DNA from: Pseudorhizobium banfieldiae
GTDB taxonomy: Bacteria > Pseudomonadota > Alphaproteobacteria > Rhizobiales > Rhizobiaceae
Reading direction: 5' to 3'
Length of the DNA: 64,000 bases
Assembly (NCBI RefSeq): GCF_000967425.1
Contig: NZ_FO082821.1
Coordinates: 186,001-250,000 of the forward strand
Part shown: positions 27,371 through 37,085 of the stretch, piece by piece
Numbering within the stretch: the first letter of the stretch is position 1
How the letters are laid out: each line of letters starts with the position of its first letter
Program-made: the position numbers and the translations under genes
Notes under the pieces: model-generated
What the model was told of the DNA's origin: nothing
What the model saw: the letters and a program-made list of their open reading frames with translations, nothing else
Databases searched by the model: none

Positions 27371-28405
27371 TTACTCCTCCAACCCGGCTTTCTGGACGCG
27401 CTCGATCCACTCGGCGCCGATCCGGTCACGGTTCGACTCGTAGATCTCCTTCGTCGCTTCGATGAACGGCTCGACGTCCTCGACAACGTTCACCTCGACA
27501 CCGAGTTCGGCCAGTTTGGACAAACCGCTTACGTGCGACTTGGCCGAGATCCAGCGCTGGTATTCACCCGCTTCGCGGCCAGCTTTCAGGACCGCCTGCT
27601 GGTTTTCCTCGGAAAGCGCCTGGAACCAAGCGTCATTCACCAAGATCACGGCGAGCCCGTGGAACACCGGCACGTAGGAATAGTATTCGAGGAAGTCGGT
27701 GAACTTCATATCGATCATGCCCTGCGGAGGGCCTTCGAGCCCATCGGCCACACCTTGCTGGAGGGCGCTGTAAAGCTCGCCCCAGTCAATCGCGGTCGGG
27801 TTCGCGCCGAGCGCAGAGTAGGTGTCGATCATCGTCGAGTTCTTCGGCAGGCGAAGCTTGATGCCCGACAAGTCTTCGACCTTAGCGATCGGGCGGACAT
27901 TGTTCATGATGCCGCGATCGCCCCACTCGAGAACCGAGACGATGCGCATGCCGCTGGCCTCGCGATACCCCTCGAACAGATCTTTACCGATATCGCCGTA
28001 GATGACCTTGTTCACGTGTTCTCGGTCGCGAAAGATGAACGGAAGCAGCGTCACGTCGAGCGGCGGATACCACTGCGTCGCGTTGTTGATAGCCACGAGC
28101 GATGCCTCGAGCAGGCCGAGTTGCGTGTCTTTCGCGGTAGCCTGCTCAAGGCCAAGCTGCGCGTTGGGGAAGATTTTGAAGTTCACTTCGCCGCGCGTGT
28201 AGACGTCGACCAGCTCAGCGAACCGTTGAGCTCCGATGTCATATGGAGACCCTTCGGTGAGCGCATGTGCGATGCGCGCCTGCGCCGCAGCCTCTTTCAC
28301 ATAGGGAACTTTCACCTCTTGCGCCACACCGAACTGTGTCGATGCAAACAGGGCGAACGCACTCACGAGCCCCATAAACGTTTTGTTTTTAAGTCCAATA
28401 GTCAC
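27371..28405 (-). CDS. dctP: TRAP transporter periplasmic substrate-binding protein (DctP)
   Basis: 344 residues. An N-terminal signal peptide (MTIGLKNKTFMGLVSAFALF…) is likely cleaved near FGVAQE. The mature part is DctP-like: AHALTEGSPYDIGAQRFAEL, FPNAQLGLEQATAKDTQLG, and the substrate-binding Arg region KLRLPKNSTMIDTYSALGAN followed by DGLEGPPQGM. TRAP systems take up carboxylates and sulfonates. It is first in the operon dctP-dctQ-dctM-gntR-GMC-TPP alpha-TPP beta, with its promoter in 28406-28870. Confidence 0.9.
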   Translation of the reverse strand: MTIGLKNKTFMGLVSAFALFASTQFGVAQEVKVPYVKEAAAQARIAHALTEGSPYDIGAQRFAELVDVYTRGEVNFKIFPNAQLGLEQATAKDTQLGLLEASLVAINNATQWYPPLDVTLLPFIFRDREHVNKVIYGDIGKDLFEGYREASGMRIVSVLEWGDRGIMNNVRPIAKVEDLSGIKLRLPKNSTMIDTYSALGANPTAIDWGELYSALQQGVADGLEGPPQGMIDMKFTDFLEYYSYVPVFHGLAVILVNDAWFQALSEENQQAVLKAGREAGEYQRWISAKSHVSGLSKLAELGVEVNVVEDVEPFIEATKEIYESNRDRIGAEWIERVQKAGLEE

Positions 28406-28870
28406 GCTATTCCTCCCTTGGTTTTAACCATTTACCTCTTCACCTCTCGCCGGCATTGCGTGGTTTCCTCCCGAGAGCTTTCGCGAAGGGGCAGCGACTT
28501 GCCACCTCTCAGCAAGTCGTATATAGCTCTATAGTAGATGATTGGCCGCTGTCAATGTGCCTTTCCTCATATCGAGGCGGTTGCGTGAGCATAGTGGGGC
28601 GAAAGAGGTGGGACTAAGCGAAAACGAAAAGGCGATTCTTGCCGGTGAAGAAGGGGGGGGCGGTTCTATGGGCCCCGGATCGCATGATTTGAACCGGACT
28701 GATATTCGAGGTGAAAGATCTAATCGACATGAGCCAAGCGCACATCGTGGGTGGCCCGGAGAATGAGGTCGTGACCAGCCAGAATCGACGATTGCCGGGC
28801 TGTTCTCGCCGTCGCGCAGGATGCACGCCCCTCAAACACATCAGGCCGGTTTGCGGCCAGAAAGAAGACA
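28406..28870. promoter_or_regulatory. Divergent control region of dctP and SulP with a shared motif
   Basis: No gene recognised. On plus, TATATAGCTCTATA lies at 28520-28533, the reverse complement of the 14-base motif TATAGAGCTATATA found before both aconitase-X copies. It is about 115 bases upstream of the dctP start, suited to an operator near that promoter. The right half, toward the SulP gene, holds only spurious open frames. Confidence 0.6.
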
Positions 28871-30682
28871 ATGACAAACTTTGAAGGCACCAAGGCCTCC
28901 GCATGGCGGAGACGCCCGGACTGGTTTGACCGCATCAATAGGCAGACATTGCGGCAGGATCTCTTCGCCGGGCTCACCGGCGCCACTATTGTCCTGCCGC
29001 AAGCCGTGGCCTTCTCGGTTATCGCTGGGCTGCCCCCTGAATACGGGTTCTACACTGCCATGATTCCGCCGATATTCGCGGCGTTCTTCGGCTCGTCGTG
29101 GCATGCCGTCACTGGACCCACGACAGCCATCTCCGCGATGGTCTTCGCGTCGCTTTCGGGGATCTACGCGGTCGGCGACCCGGAATTCATCCGCACAGCG
29201 ATCATATTATCGCTGATGGTCGGCTTGATCCAGATCGGATTTGCCGCTTTCCGGCTTGGCGCGGTCATCAACTTCGTGTCCCACTCGGTCATGACGGGCT
29301 TCATCACCGGGGCCTCGCTGTTGATCTTGCTGAGCCAGATCCGCTACGTCTTCGGGATAGACCTGCCCCGCCCCGAGCACTTGGCCGCGTTCGGCGCCGG
29401 ACTGGTGGCCGAGATCGGCCATACCAACCCGGTGAGCCTCTCGATCGGCCTACTGACGCTCTGCGTGGCTCTTGCGGTCCGGCATTTCAGGCCGGGCTGG
29501 CCTAACTACCTTATCGCGTTGGCGGCAGGCACCGGGCTCTACTTCGCCTTCGGGCCGCTGGCCGCCGACGTGGCCACCGTGGGCCATATCGACGAGGTGC
29601 TCCCCACTTTCAGCCTGCCGGGCTTGCGCATGGACGACGTCTCGACGCTGGGCTCTGCCGCCTTCGCCATCGCGCTGGTGGGTCTACTCGAAGCGGTCTC
29701 GATCTCGCGAGCGCTGGCCATGCGCTCGGGCCAGATGATCGACCCAAATCGCGAATTCATGGGCCAGGGCATCGCCAACCTCGTGGGCAGCTTCTTTCGC
29801 TGCTACCCGAGCTCGGGCTCCTTCACCCGTAGCGGCGTGAATTACGAGGCCGGCGCAAAGACCCCGATGGCCAGCATCTTCGCCGCGCTGGCGCTGGCGG
29901 TGATCCTGCTCTTCGTCTCCGACCTCTTCGCCTACGTGCCGATCCCGGCCATGGGTGGCACCATCATCGTGGTGGCGCTGAAGCTCATCAACCTGCGGGA
30001 AATCATGCATTTCTTCCGAGTATCGAAAGCCGAAAGTGGGATCTTCATCATCACGTTCGTTTCGTCGCTCGCCATAAGCCTCGAGTTCGCCATTTACTGC
30101 GGTGTCATCATCTCGGTGGTGCTGTTCCTCGACCGGGCCGCGCATCCGCGCCTCAGCGTTGGCGTGCCCTTCCCGTTTCGTGGGCGGCGCTCCTTCCGCC
30201 CGGTGAAGGACGTGGGCGGTCCGGTCTGCCCGCAGCTCATCGTGGTCGGGCTCGACGGCCCGCTTTTCTTCGGCTCGGTCGACGTGATCCGCCGCGAGTT
30301 CCGCAGAATCGAGGTCGAGTATAGGGAGCAAACCCACATGATCTTCAACATGCGCGGCGTCGGCCAGATCGACCTGCCTGCCGCCGAACTGCTCATCGAG
30401 GAGGCCAAGCGGCGCATCGCCCGCGGCGGTCGCCTCTACGTGCAGACGAAGATCCCGCGCACTATCCGGCAGCTGGAAAAATTCGGCGTGACGAGACATA
30501 TCGGAGGCGGCATGGTGCACCTATACAAGGGCGACGCGATTTCCTTCGCCATCGGCGAATTGCGTCATGATATCTGCCAGATCTGCGACGTGCGACTCTG
30601 GCACGACTGTCCGACACGCCCTCAACTCCATCCAGACACGGAGCAGGCTTCGTCCGCCGACCATACAGTGAGGCAGGACTGA
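28871..30682 (+). CDS. SulP-family anion transporter with STAS domain
   Basis: 603 residues. Residues about 25-420 form the SulP membrane core (LFAGLTGATIVLPQAVAFSVIAGLPPEYGFYTAMIPPI; GPTTAISAMVFA; FRCYPSSGSFTRSGVNYEAGAKTP). The C-terminal part from about 460 is a STAS domain (QLIVVGLDGPLFFGSVDVI, IFNMRGVGQIDLPAAELL). SulP proteins move sulfate, bicarbonate or dicarboxylates. Divergence from the TRAP operon suggests a linked task, for example export of sulfate if the substrate is a sulfonate, but it could equally transport an organic anion. Confidence 0.85.
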   Translation: MTNFEGTKASAWRRRPDWFDRINRQTLRQDLFAGLTGATIVLPQAVAFSVIAGLPPEYGFYTAMIPPIFAAFFGSSWHAVTGPTTAISAMVFASLSGIYAVGDPEFIRTAIILSLMVGLIQIGFAAFRLGAVINFVSHSVMTGFITGASLLILLSQIRYVFGIDLPRPEHLAAFGAGLVAEIGHTNPVSLSIGLLTLCVALAVRHFRPGWPNYLIALAAGTGLYFAFGPLAADVATVGHIDEVLPTFSLPGLRMDDVSTLGSAAFAIALVGLLEAVSISRALAMRSGQMIDPNREFMGQGIANLVGSFFRCYPSSGSFTRSGVNYEAGAKTPMASIFAALALAVILLFVSDLFAYVPIPAMGGTIIVVALKLINLREIMHFFRVSKAESGIFIITFVSSLAISLEFAIYCGVIISVVLFLDRAAHPRLSVGVPFPFRGRRSFRPVKDVGGPVCPQLIVVGLDGPLFFGSVDVIRREFRRIEVEYREQTHMIFNMRGVGQIDLPAAELLIEEAKRRIARGGRLYVQTKIPRTIRQLEKFGVTRHIGGGMVHLYKGDAISFAIGELRHDICQICDVRLWHDCPTRPQLHPDTEQASSADHTVRQD

Positions 30683-31072
30683 TGACCGTCTACCCCGACA
30701 AGCTCTGATGATTGGGACGTTTCAGCCATATCCTCCTGATCCTGTCCGGATCAACCTGACACAAGTGGCGTCAGGAGGGGCTACCCAACCCATTATCAGA
30801 GCCGTACAGCTACGCAGCTTAAGCGATCAGGTCAGGTGGAAAGGGGTGGCGGTGGTAGAGGTTGGGCGTGGGCATGCCGCCAAATCCTATAACTCACCCC
30901 CGCAAGCGCTAACTTTACCGCTCCCTTCAAACTCCCTGCATCGCCATACCCCGCTGCGAGCTTGGCCGCAAATGTCCGGCGACGTAGAGGTTTACCTTCT
31001 CCTGTTTGCCAGCGCCATTCCAAAGCTTCGACTTCCGATTGAGCGGTTCAACTTGGCCTTTCCTTTACTGGC
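30683..31072. other. Intergenic region downstream of SulP
   Basis: No recognised gene in about 390 bases. It ends exactly where the left 1,778-bp inverted repeat begins. Short frames on both strands (for example minus 30832-31023) show no known domain. Confidence 0.35.
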
Positions 31073-31074
31073 AT

Positions 31075-31094
31075 ATAGAGCTATATAGCTCTAT
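31075..31094. promoter_or_regulatory. 20-bp operator palindrome upstream of aconitase X, copy 1
   Basis: ATAGAGCTATATAGCTCTAT is a perfect palindrome about 100 bases before the start of the large aconitase-X gene. The 14-base core TATAGAGCTATATA (31074-31087) recurs before dctP and before copy 2. A dimeric GntR-type repressor is the likely ligand. The region 31095-31194 holds no gene. Confidence 0.6.
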
Positions 31095-31194
31095 TAGTGC
31101 CGGATGTCGCTGAGACTACGTTCGGTCTGAGTGATGAACATCGCATGTGATCGGCCAACTTTCACCAACGAAGCCTTTGACGCAGGAGAGAACA

Positions 31195-32421
31195 TTGAGA
31201 CTTACGGATGAAGAGCAAGCGATGCTTGCTGGGGAATTCGGGCCGGTGAAGCGATGGGCGATCGACCACATTGTACAGGTCGGACGCATGTTCGATGCCA
31301 CCGACCTGGTCCCTGTCAGCCAGGCCCATATCATGGGCGACCCCGAAGCCGTGGGCGAAGCCGGGGCCGATCTGCTCGAAACGCTGCGCCGTGATCAGGC
31401 CCGCGTCACCATCCCGACCATCACCGATCCGCGCGGCGTCGATCTGTCCTGGTATGCGCCTCTGGGCCAGACCGAAGAAATGGCCACGCTGGAGCGTCGC
31501 ATCGTCGAGGCCATGACCGGCATCGGCATTATGATGACCAATACCTGCATCAACTACCAGACCGTCATGCCGCCGGTGCTAGGCGATCACGTCGCCTTTG
31601 GTGATACCGGCGTCGTGATCTATTCCAACTCTATCTGCGGCGCGCGCTCGAACTTCGAGGGCGGTCCCTCGGCACTGGCCGCCGGTCTCACCGGCCGCAC
31701 GCCGCGCTATGGCCTACATTTGGAAGAAAAGCGGCAGGCTACGCGGCGTTTCCGCGTCACCGAGCAGCCGAAGAACCTGACCGATTGGGGCCTGCTGGGG
31801 GCTGCCGTCGGTAAGTTGGCCGGGTCCTATTGGGCCGTGCCGGTGATCGAGGGGCTGGAAGCCGTGCCGACCTCGGACGAGGCCAAGCATATGGGCGCGG
31901 CCATGGCCAGCTATGGCTCGACCCCGCTGTTCCACATGGTCGGTATCACCCCCGAGGCGCCGACGCTGGCCGCGGTTGGCGGCGACAAGCTGCCCGTCGA
32001 GATGGTGGGCGAGGATCTGCTGGGGGCATTGCGCTCGCGCTTTGGTGGCCGGGGCGACAAGGTCGATGTCGTGGTCTTTGCCGCGCCGCAACTGTCGCTG
32101 GCCGAAATGCAGATGGTCGCCGAGCTGTCGCGCGGCCGCGAGTTCCAGGTGCCGATCTTCGCCTGCGCCGCACCGCAGGTCTATCCCGACGCGCAGCGCA
32201 TGGGCTTTGTCGATGCCTTCGAACAGGCGGGCGGCAAGGTGCTGGTCGGCACCTGCTTTTATAACGGCTTCGCGCGCGAGGTTGGCGAGGCCAATGGCTG
32301 GACTCGCATCCTCAGCAATTCCGCGAAGATCGTGAACATCTTGGGCGGCTATGGCTATCAGCCCGCGCTGGCCGACATGGCGGCCTGCATCGACGCCGCT
32401 GAAACCGGAGTGATCCAATGA
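31195..32421 (+). CDS. Aconitase X large (catalytic) subunit, copy 1
   Basis: 408 residues starting at TTG 31195 (MRLTDEEQAMLAGEFGP), which has GGAGA upstream and fits the family N-terminus; a GTG at 31147 would add 16 residues. Family features include SQAHIMGDPEAVGEAGADL, TNTCINYQTVMPP with the cluster Cys, GVVIYSNSICGARSNFEGGP and ELSRGREFQVPIFACAAPQV. Bacterial AcnX enzymes are Fe-S dehydratases; known members act on cis-3-hydroxy-L-proline. Here the neighbours are carbon-acid genes rather than proline genes, so the substrate may differ. It overlaps the small subunit by ATGA. Confidence 0.85.
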   Translation: MRLTDEEQAMLAGEFGPVKRWAIDHIVQVGRMFDATDLVPVSQAHIMGDPEAVGEAGADLLETLRRDQARVTIPTITDPRGVDLSWYAPLGQTEEMATLERRIVEAMTGIGIMMTNTCINYQTVMPPVLGDHVAFGDTGVVIYSNSICGARSNFEGGPSALAAGLTGRTPRYGLHLEEKRQATRRFRVTEQPKNLTDWGLLGAAVGKLAGSYWAVPVIEGLEAVPTSDEAKHMGAAMASYGSTPLFHMVGITPEAPTLAAVGGDKLPVEMVGEDLLGALRSRFGGRGDKVDVVVFAAPQLSLAEMQMVAELSRGREFQVPIFACAAPQVYPDAQRMGFVDAFEQAGGKVLVGTCFYNGFAREVGEANGWTRILSNSAKIVNILGGYGYQPALADMAACIDAAETGVIQ

Positions 32422-32831
32422 CGACGATCCTGAAATGCCATGTCGGCATCGGCCAGACGGTCGAAGGCGAAGCGCTGGTGGCCAAGGACGATTTCTCGGC
32501 TCGCTATGACCTTGACCGTATCAAGGGCGTCTTCAGTCGCCCCGACCACGCGCTGGCGGGTCAAAGCTATCACGACAAGATCCTAGTGCTGAACACCGCC
32601 AAGGGCGGCGTCGCCTCGGCCTGGATGCTGCACGAGATGAAGGCCCGCGGCATCGTCCCGAAAGCGATTCTGTTCAACTCGGCCAACACTATCCTGGCGC
32701 AGGGCGCGGCCTTGGCCGGCCTGACCATGTGCGACCGCTTCGAGGATGGCGACGTCACGGACCTGATCCGAACCGGAGACCAGATCCAAGTCGATCCAGA
32801 AACCGGAAACGTCACTATCAAAAATCGATGA
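32418..32831 (+). CDS. Aconitase X small (swivel) subunit, copy 1
   Basis: 137 residues, swivelling domain (MTTILKCHVGIGQTVEGEAL, FSARYDLDRIKGVFSRPDHA, GQSYHDKILVLNTAKGGVAS). In bacteria this domain is often a separate subunit that closes over the large subunit's active site. It is identical to 45022-45435. glcB begins 168 bases downstream without an obvious terminator, so read-through from the palindrome-controlled promoter is likely. Confidence 0.85.
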   Translation: MTTILKCHVGIGQTVEGEALVAKDDFSARYDLDRIKGVFSRPDHALAGQSYHDKILVLNTAKGGVASAWMLHEMKARGIVPKAILFNSANTILAQGAALAGLTMCDRFEDGDVTDLIRTGDQIQVDPETGNVTIKNR

Positions 32832-32998
32832 ACGCCCCGCAATATAGACGCATAGAGGAGCGCGGTTTTACACGCTTAGTCCATCAAGCCTGTAACGGTC
32901 CAATCGAGCCGCGATCCGAATTCAGCCATGTCCCCTACTGATCGGCGCGGCGACAGCCGCACAAATACACGGCCGTCCTGGCCTGGAAGGAGTATTCA

Positions 32999-35131
32999 AT
33001 GACGGAATATGTTGAGCGCGGTGGCTTGCAAGTCGCATCCGAACTTGCCGCACTGGTCGAAGGTCGAATCATCAAGGATGTGTCGGCTGATATTTTCTGG
33101 GCTGGCTACGCCGCGATGCTGCGCGATTTGATGCCGGAAAATGCACGACTTTTGGCCAGGCGCGACGATCTGCAGCTCCAGATCGACCATTGGCATCGCA
33201 GCAACCCAGGCAATTTCGACCAGCAAGCCTATACGGCCTTCTTGACCGAGATCGGCTATTTGCTGCCAGAGGTTGCGCCGATCGCCATCGACGTGACCAA
33301 GGTCGACGGCGAGATTTCAATGGTTGCAGGTCCGCAACTTGTCGTGCCGGTCATGAACGCGCGCTTTGCCTTGAACGCGGCCAATGCGCGCTGGGGTTCG
33401 CTGTATGACGCGCTTTACGGCACCAATGCTATTCCGGGCGCGGCGAATGGACCGGGATATGACGCAGAACGCGGCGCACAGGTCATTGCATGGGTACGCG
33501 CGCACTTGGACAAGGTAGCGCCGCTGGCTTCTGGGAAATGGGCCGATGTGACAGGCTTTGCCGTCGAAAGCGGCAACCTGACCGTCGCGATCGAGTCCGA
33601 GTGCGTCGCTTTGGCCGATCCTACCCAGTTCGCGGGCTATCGCATGTCGGGTGATGTGCTACTGCGAGTAAACGGGCTGCTGATCGAAATAGTGATCAAC
33701 GCGACCAGTACGATCGGTGCGACGGACAAGGCGCATATTTCGGACGTGCGTCTGGAAAGCGCCCTTACAGCGATTCAGGATTGCGAGGATTCGGTCGCTG
33801 CGGTCGATGCTGCCGACAAATGCGTGGTCTATGCAAACTGGCTGGGTCTGATGGCAGGTGACATGGCCGAGACCTTTACCAAGGGCGGTCGTGAAGTCAC
33901 CCGCCGCCTGTCTGACGATCTGACTTTCCTTGATCCCGCGGGCCAAGAGGTCCGCCATCCCGGTCGTGCCCTGTTGCTGGTGCGTAATGTAGGCCATCTG
34001 ATGACCACGGATGCTGTGATGCTGGACGGGCAGGAAACGCCTGAAGGTATCATGGACGCGATCATGACGGTCGCGGCCTCGGTCCATGACCTGTCGCGGA
34101 CCGAAGGGGCCCGCAACTCGCGCGAGGGTTCGGTCTATATCGTCAAACCCAAGATGCATGGCCCCGAAGAGGTCGCCTTCGCACACCGCATCTATTCGCG
34201 TGTCGAAGACATCCTTGGGTTGGCCCGCAATACCGTCAAGCTAGGCATTATGGATGAAGAGCGGCGCACCAGCGCCAATCTGATGGCCTGCATTGCCGAA
34301 GTGCGGGAACGCTGCGTCTTTATCAACACTGGCTTCCTTGACCGCACCGGGGATGAAATCCACACCTCAATGCAGGCGGGGCCAATGGTGCCGCGCGCCG
34401 AGATGCAGGCCTCCGACTGGTTGGAAGCCTATGAAAAAGGCAATGTCGACAGCGGTCTTGCGGCTGGCTTCCCCGGCAAGGCCCAAATCGGGAAGGGTAT
34501 GTGGGCCAAGCCCGACGCAATGGCGGATATGCTGGAGGTCAAGATCGGCCACCTCACAGCGGGCGCGAATACGGCGTGGGTGCCGTCACCGACCGCAGCG
34601 ACGCTGCATGCCACGCATTACCACCAGGTGAAGGTGCCTGCGGTTCAGTCCGAATTGCGCCAGCGCGAAAAGGCATCGCGTGACCAGCTGCTGACACCCC
34701 CGGTCATGCATGGACGCAAGCTCTCATCCGAAGAGGTCCGGCGCGAGTTGGACAATGCCTGCCAGTCCATCCTTGGCTATGTCGTGCGCTGGGTCGATCA
34801 GGGCATAGGCTGCTCCAAAGTTCCCGATATCAATGATGTCGCGCTGATGGAAGATCGGGCCACGCTGCGCATCTCGGCGCAGTATCTCGCGAACTGGATT
34901 CTGCACGGCGTCTGTTCGGTCGAGGATGTCGAAGGCTCGTTCCGTCGCATGGCACCCAAGGTCGATGCCCAGAATGCGGGTGACGCCGCCTATCGACCGA
35001 TGGCGCCGGGCTTTGACGGCGTGGCATTTAACGCCGCCCGCGACCTGGTGCTGAAAGGTGTCTCGCAGCCCTCGGGCTATACCGAGCCGCTGCTGCACTC
35101 TGCACGCCGCCGCGCCAAACAGGACGCCTGA
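32999..35131 (+). CDS. glcB: Malate synthase G
   Basis: 710 residues, close to the usual 720 of isoform G. ATG 32999 has a strong AAGGAGT ribosome site. Recognisable parts are [61 protein letters not shown] and [16 protein letters not shown] ([10 protein letters not shown] carries acidic active-site residues). It condenses glyoxylate with acetyl-CoA to malate. It heads the glc gene set and takes the glyoxylate made by GlcDEF. Confidence 0.95.
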   Translation: MTEYVERGGLQVASELAALVEGRIIKDVSADIFWAGYAAMLRDLMPENARLLARRDDLQLQIDHWHRSNPGNFDQQAYTAFLTEIGYLLPEVAPIAIDVTKVDGEISMVAGPQLVVPVMNARFALNAANARWGSLYDALYGTNAIPGAANGPGYDAERGAQVIAWVRAHLDKVAPLASGKWADVTGFAVESGNLTVAIESECVALADPTQFAGYRMSGDVLLRVNGLLIEIVINATSTIGATDKAHISDVRLESALTAIQDCEDSVAAVDAADKCVVYANWLGLMAGDMAETFTKGGREVTRRLSDDLTFLDPAGQEVRHPGRALLLVRNVGHLMTTDAVMLDGQETPEGIMDAIMTVAASVHDLSRTEGARNSREGSVYIVKPKMHGPEEVAFAHRIYSRVEDILGLARNTVKLGIMDEERRTSANLMACIAEVRERCVFINTGFLDRTGDEIHTSMQAGPMVPRAEMQASDWLEAYEKGNVDSGLAAGFPGKAQIGKGMWAKPDAMADMLEVKIGHLTAGANTAWVPSPTAATLHATHYHQVKVPAVQSELRQREKASRDQLLTPPVMHGRKLSSEEVRRELDNACQSILGYVVRWVDQGIGCSKVPDINDVALMEDRATLRISAQYLANWILHGVCSVEDVEGSFRRMAPKVDAQNAGDAAYRPMAPGFDGVAFNAARDLVLKGVSQPSGYTEPLLHSARRRAKQDA

Positions 35132-35191
35132 TACGTCAATCCGGGTCCGGCGCGAACTCCGCCGGACCAGTCCCGAACAAGGAGTACACCC

Positions 35192-35617
35192 ATGTTGACC
35201 ATCAAGAGACTGGACATTAACGACGCGCGCGCGCTGATCGCGGGCGCCCGAGTGCGTGCTGACGAAATCGGCGTGCCTATGTGCATCGCCATCACCGACG
35301 AAGGCGGCAACCTGATCGCATTCGAGCGGATGGACGGTGGCAAGGTCACCTCCTCGACCATTGCGATCGACAAAAGCTTCACGGCCTCGGCGGCGAAAAA
35401 GGCCACGCATGAATATGGTGCCTCCAGCCAGCCAGGCGCCCCGGCATATGGCATCTCTGCGGCCATTGGTGGGCGGTTAATGGTGGTCGGAGGCGGTCTG
35501 CCTGTGATCGTGGATGGTGAGGTCGTCGGCGGAATCGGCGTGTCGTCGGGAACTCCCGGGCAGGATCAGGACGTCGCACAAGCGGGCATCGACGCCTTCC
35601 TAAAGCAAGTCAGCTGA
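35192..35617 (+). CDS. glcG: GlcG/HbpS-like heme-binding protein
   Basis: 141 residues of the DUF336/GlcG family (LDINDARALIAGARVRADE, VPMCIAITDEGGNLIAFERM, KSFTASAAKKATHEYG, GGLPVIVDGEVVGGIGVSSG). Small GlcG-like proteins accompany glycolate, diol and propanediol catabolism; some bind heme or stabilise partner enzymes. AAGGAG precedes ATG 35192. The precise role is unknown. Confidence 0.85.
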   Translation: MLTIKRLDINDARALIAGARVRADEIGVPMCIAITDEGGNLIAFERMDGGKVTSSTIAIDKSFTASAAKKATHEYGASSQPGAPAYGISAAIGGRLMVVGGGLPVIVDGEVVGGIGVSSGTPGQDQDVAQAGIDAFLKQVS

Positions 35618-35651
35618 TCCGCGCACCCCGCGGGCACAAAGGAGGAACGCC

Positions 35652-37085
35652 ATGCAGATGCCAGAGCCAAACACGACCATTCTGGCCCGCCGTGCCGAGA
35701 TCGTCGCAGCTTTGCTGGACGTGCTGCCAGGTGATGCGGTGATCGAACGCAAAAGCGAATTGAAGGCCTATGAATGCGACGCGCTGACGGCCTATCGCTG
35801 TGCCCCGCTTGCGGTGGTTCTGCCCCGAACCACCGAAGAGGTGGCCGCGGCGCTGAAGGTCTGCTACCGTTATGGCGTTCCCGTCATTCCGCGCGGCGCG
35901 GGAACCTCGCTGGCGGGCGGCTCGCTGCCCACCGCAGATTCGGTCGTTATTGGCATCGCCCGCATGGCGGATGTGTTGGAAGTCGACTTCATGGACCGCT
36001 TGATCCGCGTCCAGACCGGCCGCACCAACCTGTCCGTCACCGCCGAAATCACCGATGACGGCTGGTTTTATGCCCCCGATCCGTCGTCGCAGCTTGCCTG
36101 TGCCATTTCGGGCAATATCGCCATGAACTCGGGCGGGGCGCATTGCCTGAAATACGGCGTGACGGTAAACAACCTGTTGGGCGTGCGGATCGTTCTGATG
36201 GACGGCACTATCGCCGATATTGGCGGTGGCTATATGGATGCGGGCGATCTGGACCTGCTCTCGGTGGTCTGCGGTGCCGAAGGCCAGCTTGGCATCGTGA
36301 CCGAGGCCACGTTGCGCATTCTGCCGAAGCCCGAGGGCGCGCGCCCGGTGCTGATTGCTTTCGACAGCGCCGATGTGGCCGGGGCCTGCGTTTCGGACAT
36401 TATCCGTGCCGGTGTCCTACCCGTTGCGATCGAATACATGGACCGACCATGCATCCTTGCCTGCGAGGCTTTCGCCAAGGCGGGCTATCCCGATTGCGAG
36501 GCGCTGCTGATCATCGAGGTCGAAGGCTCCGAGGCCGAGATCGCGCATCAGCTTGGTCTGATCCGCGCCATCGCTGAAACACATGGCCCGCGCGAAATTC
36601 GCGAAAGCCGCTCGGCCGAGGAAAGCGCCAAGATCTGGCTGGGCCGCAAATCGGCCTTTGGCGCCATGGGTCAGATCAACGACTACATGTGTCTGGATGG
36701 CACAATCCCGGTGACCGAACTGCCATATGTTCTGAAGCGGATCGGCGAGCTGTCGCAGCAATACGGCCTTGGCGTGGCGAATGTTTTTCATGCAGGCGAC
36801 GGCAATATGCACCCGCTGATCCTGTTCGATGCCAACAAGCCCGGCGATCTGGAAAAATGCGAGGAATTCGGTGCCGACATCCTGCGCCTGTGCGTTGAAG
36901 TCGGCGGCTGCCTGACCGGCGAACACGGAGTCGGTGTTGAAAAACGCGACCTGATGCTGGTGCAGTTCAATCGGGAAGACCTTGAGGCGCAGATGCTGGT
37001 CAAGGACGCATTTGATCCGAAATGGCTGCTGAACCCCGCCAAGGTCTTTCCCCTGCCGGTATCCGAAGAAAGGCGCGGCCAATGA
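35652..37085 (+). CDS. glcD: Glycolate oxidase subunit GlcD (FAD-linked)
   Basis: 477 residues with the PCMH FAD domain (LAVVLPRTTEEVAAALKVCY, GVPVIPRGAGTSLAGGSLPT, YAPDPSSQLACAISGNIAMN) and the C-terminal oxidase cap (ANVFHAGDGNMHPLILFD, GCLTGEHGVGVEKRDLM). It oxidises glycolate or a related 2-hydroxy acid with GlcE and GlcF. AAAGGAGG precedes the ATG. Its stop overlaps the glcE start. Confidence 0.95.
   Translation: MQMPEPNTTILARRAEIVAALLDVLPGDAVIERKSELKAYECDALTAYRCAPLAVVLPRTTEEVAAALKVCYRYGVPVIPRGAGTSLAGGSLPTADSVVIGIARMADVLEVDFMDRLIRVQTGRTNLSVTAEITDDGWFYAPDPSSQLACAISGNIAMNSGGAHCLKYGVTVNNLLGVRIVLMDGTIADIGGGYMDAGDLDLLSVVCGAEGQLGIVTEATLRILPKPEGARPVLIAFDSADVAGACVSDIIRAGVLPVAIEYMDRPCILACEAFAKAGYPDCEALLIIEVEGSEAEIAHQLGLIRAIAETHGPREIRESRSAEESAKIWLGRKSAFGAMGQINDYMCLDGTIPVTELPYVLKRIGELSQQYGLGVANVFHAGDGNMHPLILFDANKPGDLEKCEEFGADILRLCVEVGGCLTGEHGVGVEKRDLMLVQFNREDLEAQMLVKDAFDPKWLLNPAKVFPLPVSEERRGQ

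Larger units (their letters stand above)
31073..32850 (+). repeat. Left 1,778-bp inverted repeat (aconitase-X genes plus promoter)
   Basis: This stretch matches 45003-46780 in inverted orientation; the outer base pairs 31072/46781 and 32851/45002 no longer match. The only differences I could find are four substitutions at 31851, 31859, 31869 and 31906. It includes the operator palindrome, the leader and both aconitase-X genes, and ends 19 bases after the small-subunit stop. No transposase is inside, so it looks like a duplicated gene block. Confidence 0.85.

Noticed and set aside
28542..28766. Short plus frame between dctP and SulP
   Set aside because: Starts without a ribosome site, contains a low-complexity Gly run and lies in the divergent promoter region.
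30708..31088. 126-codon plus frame upstream of aconitase X
   Set aside because: It runs through the junction into the inverted repeat and the operator palindrome, with no recognisable motif.
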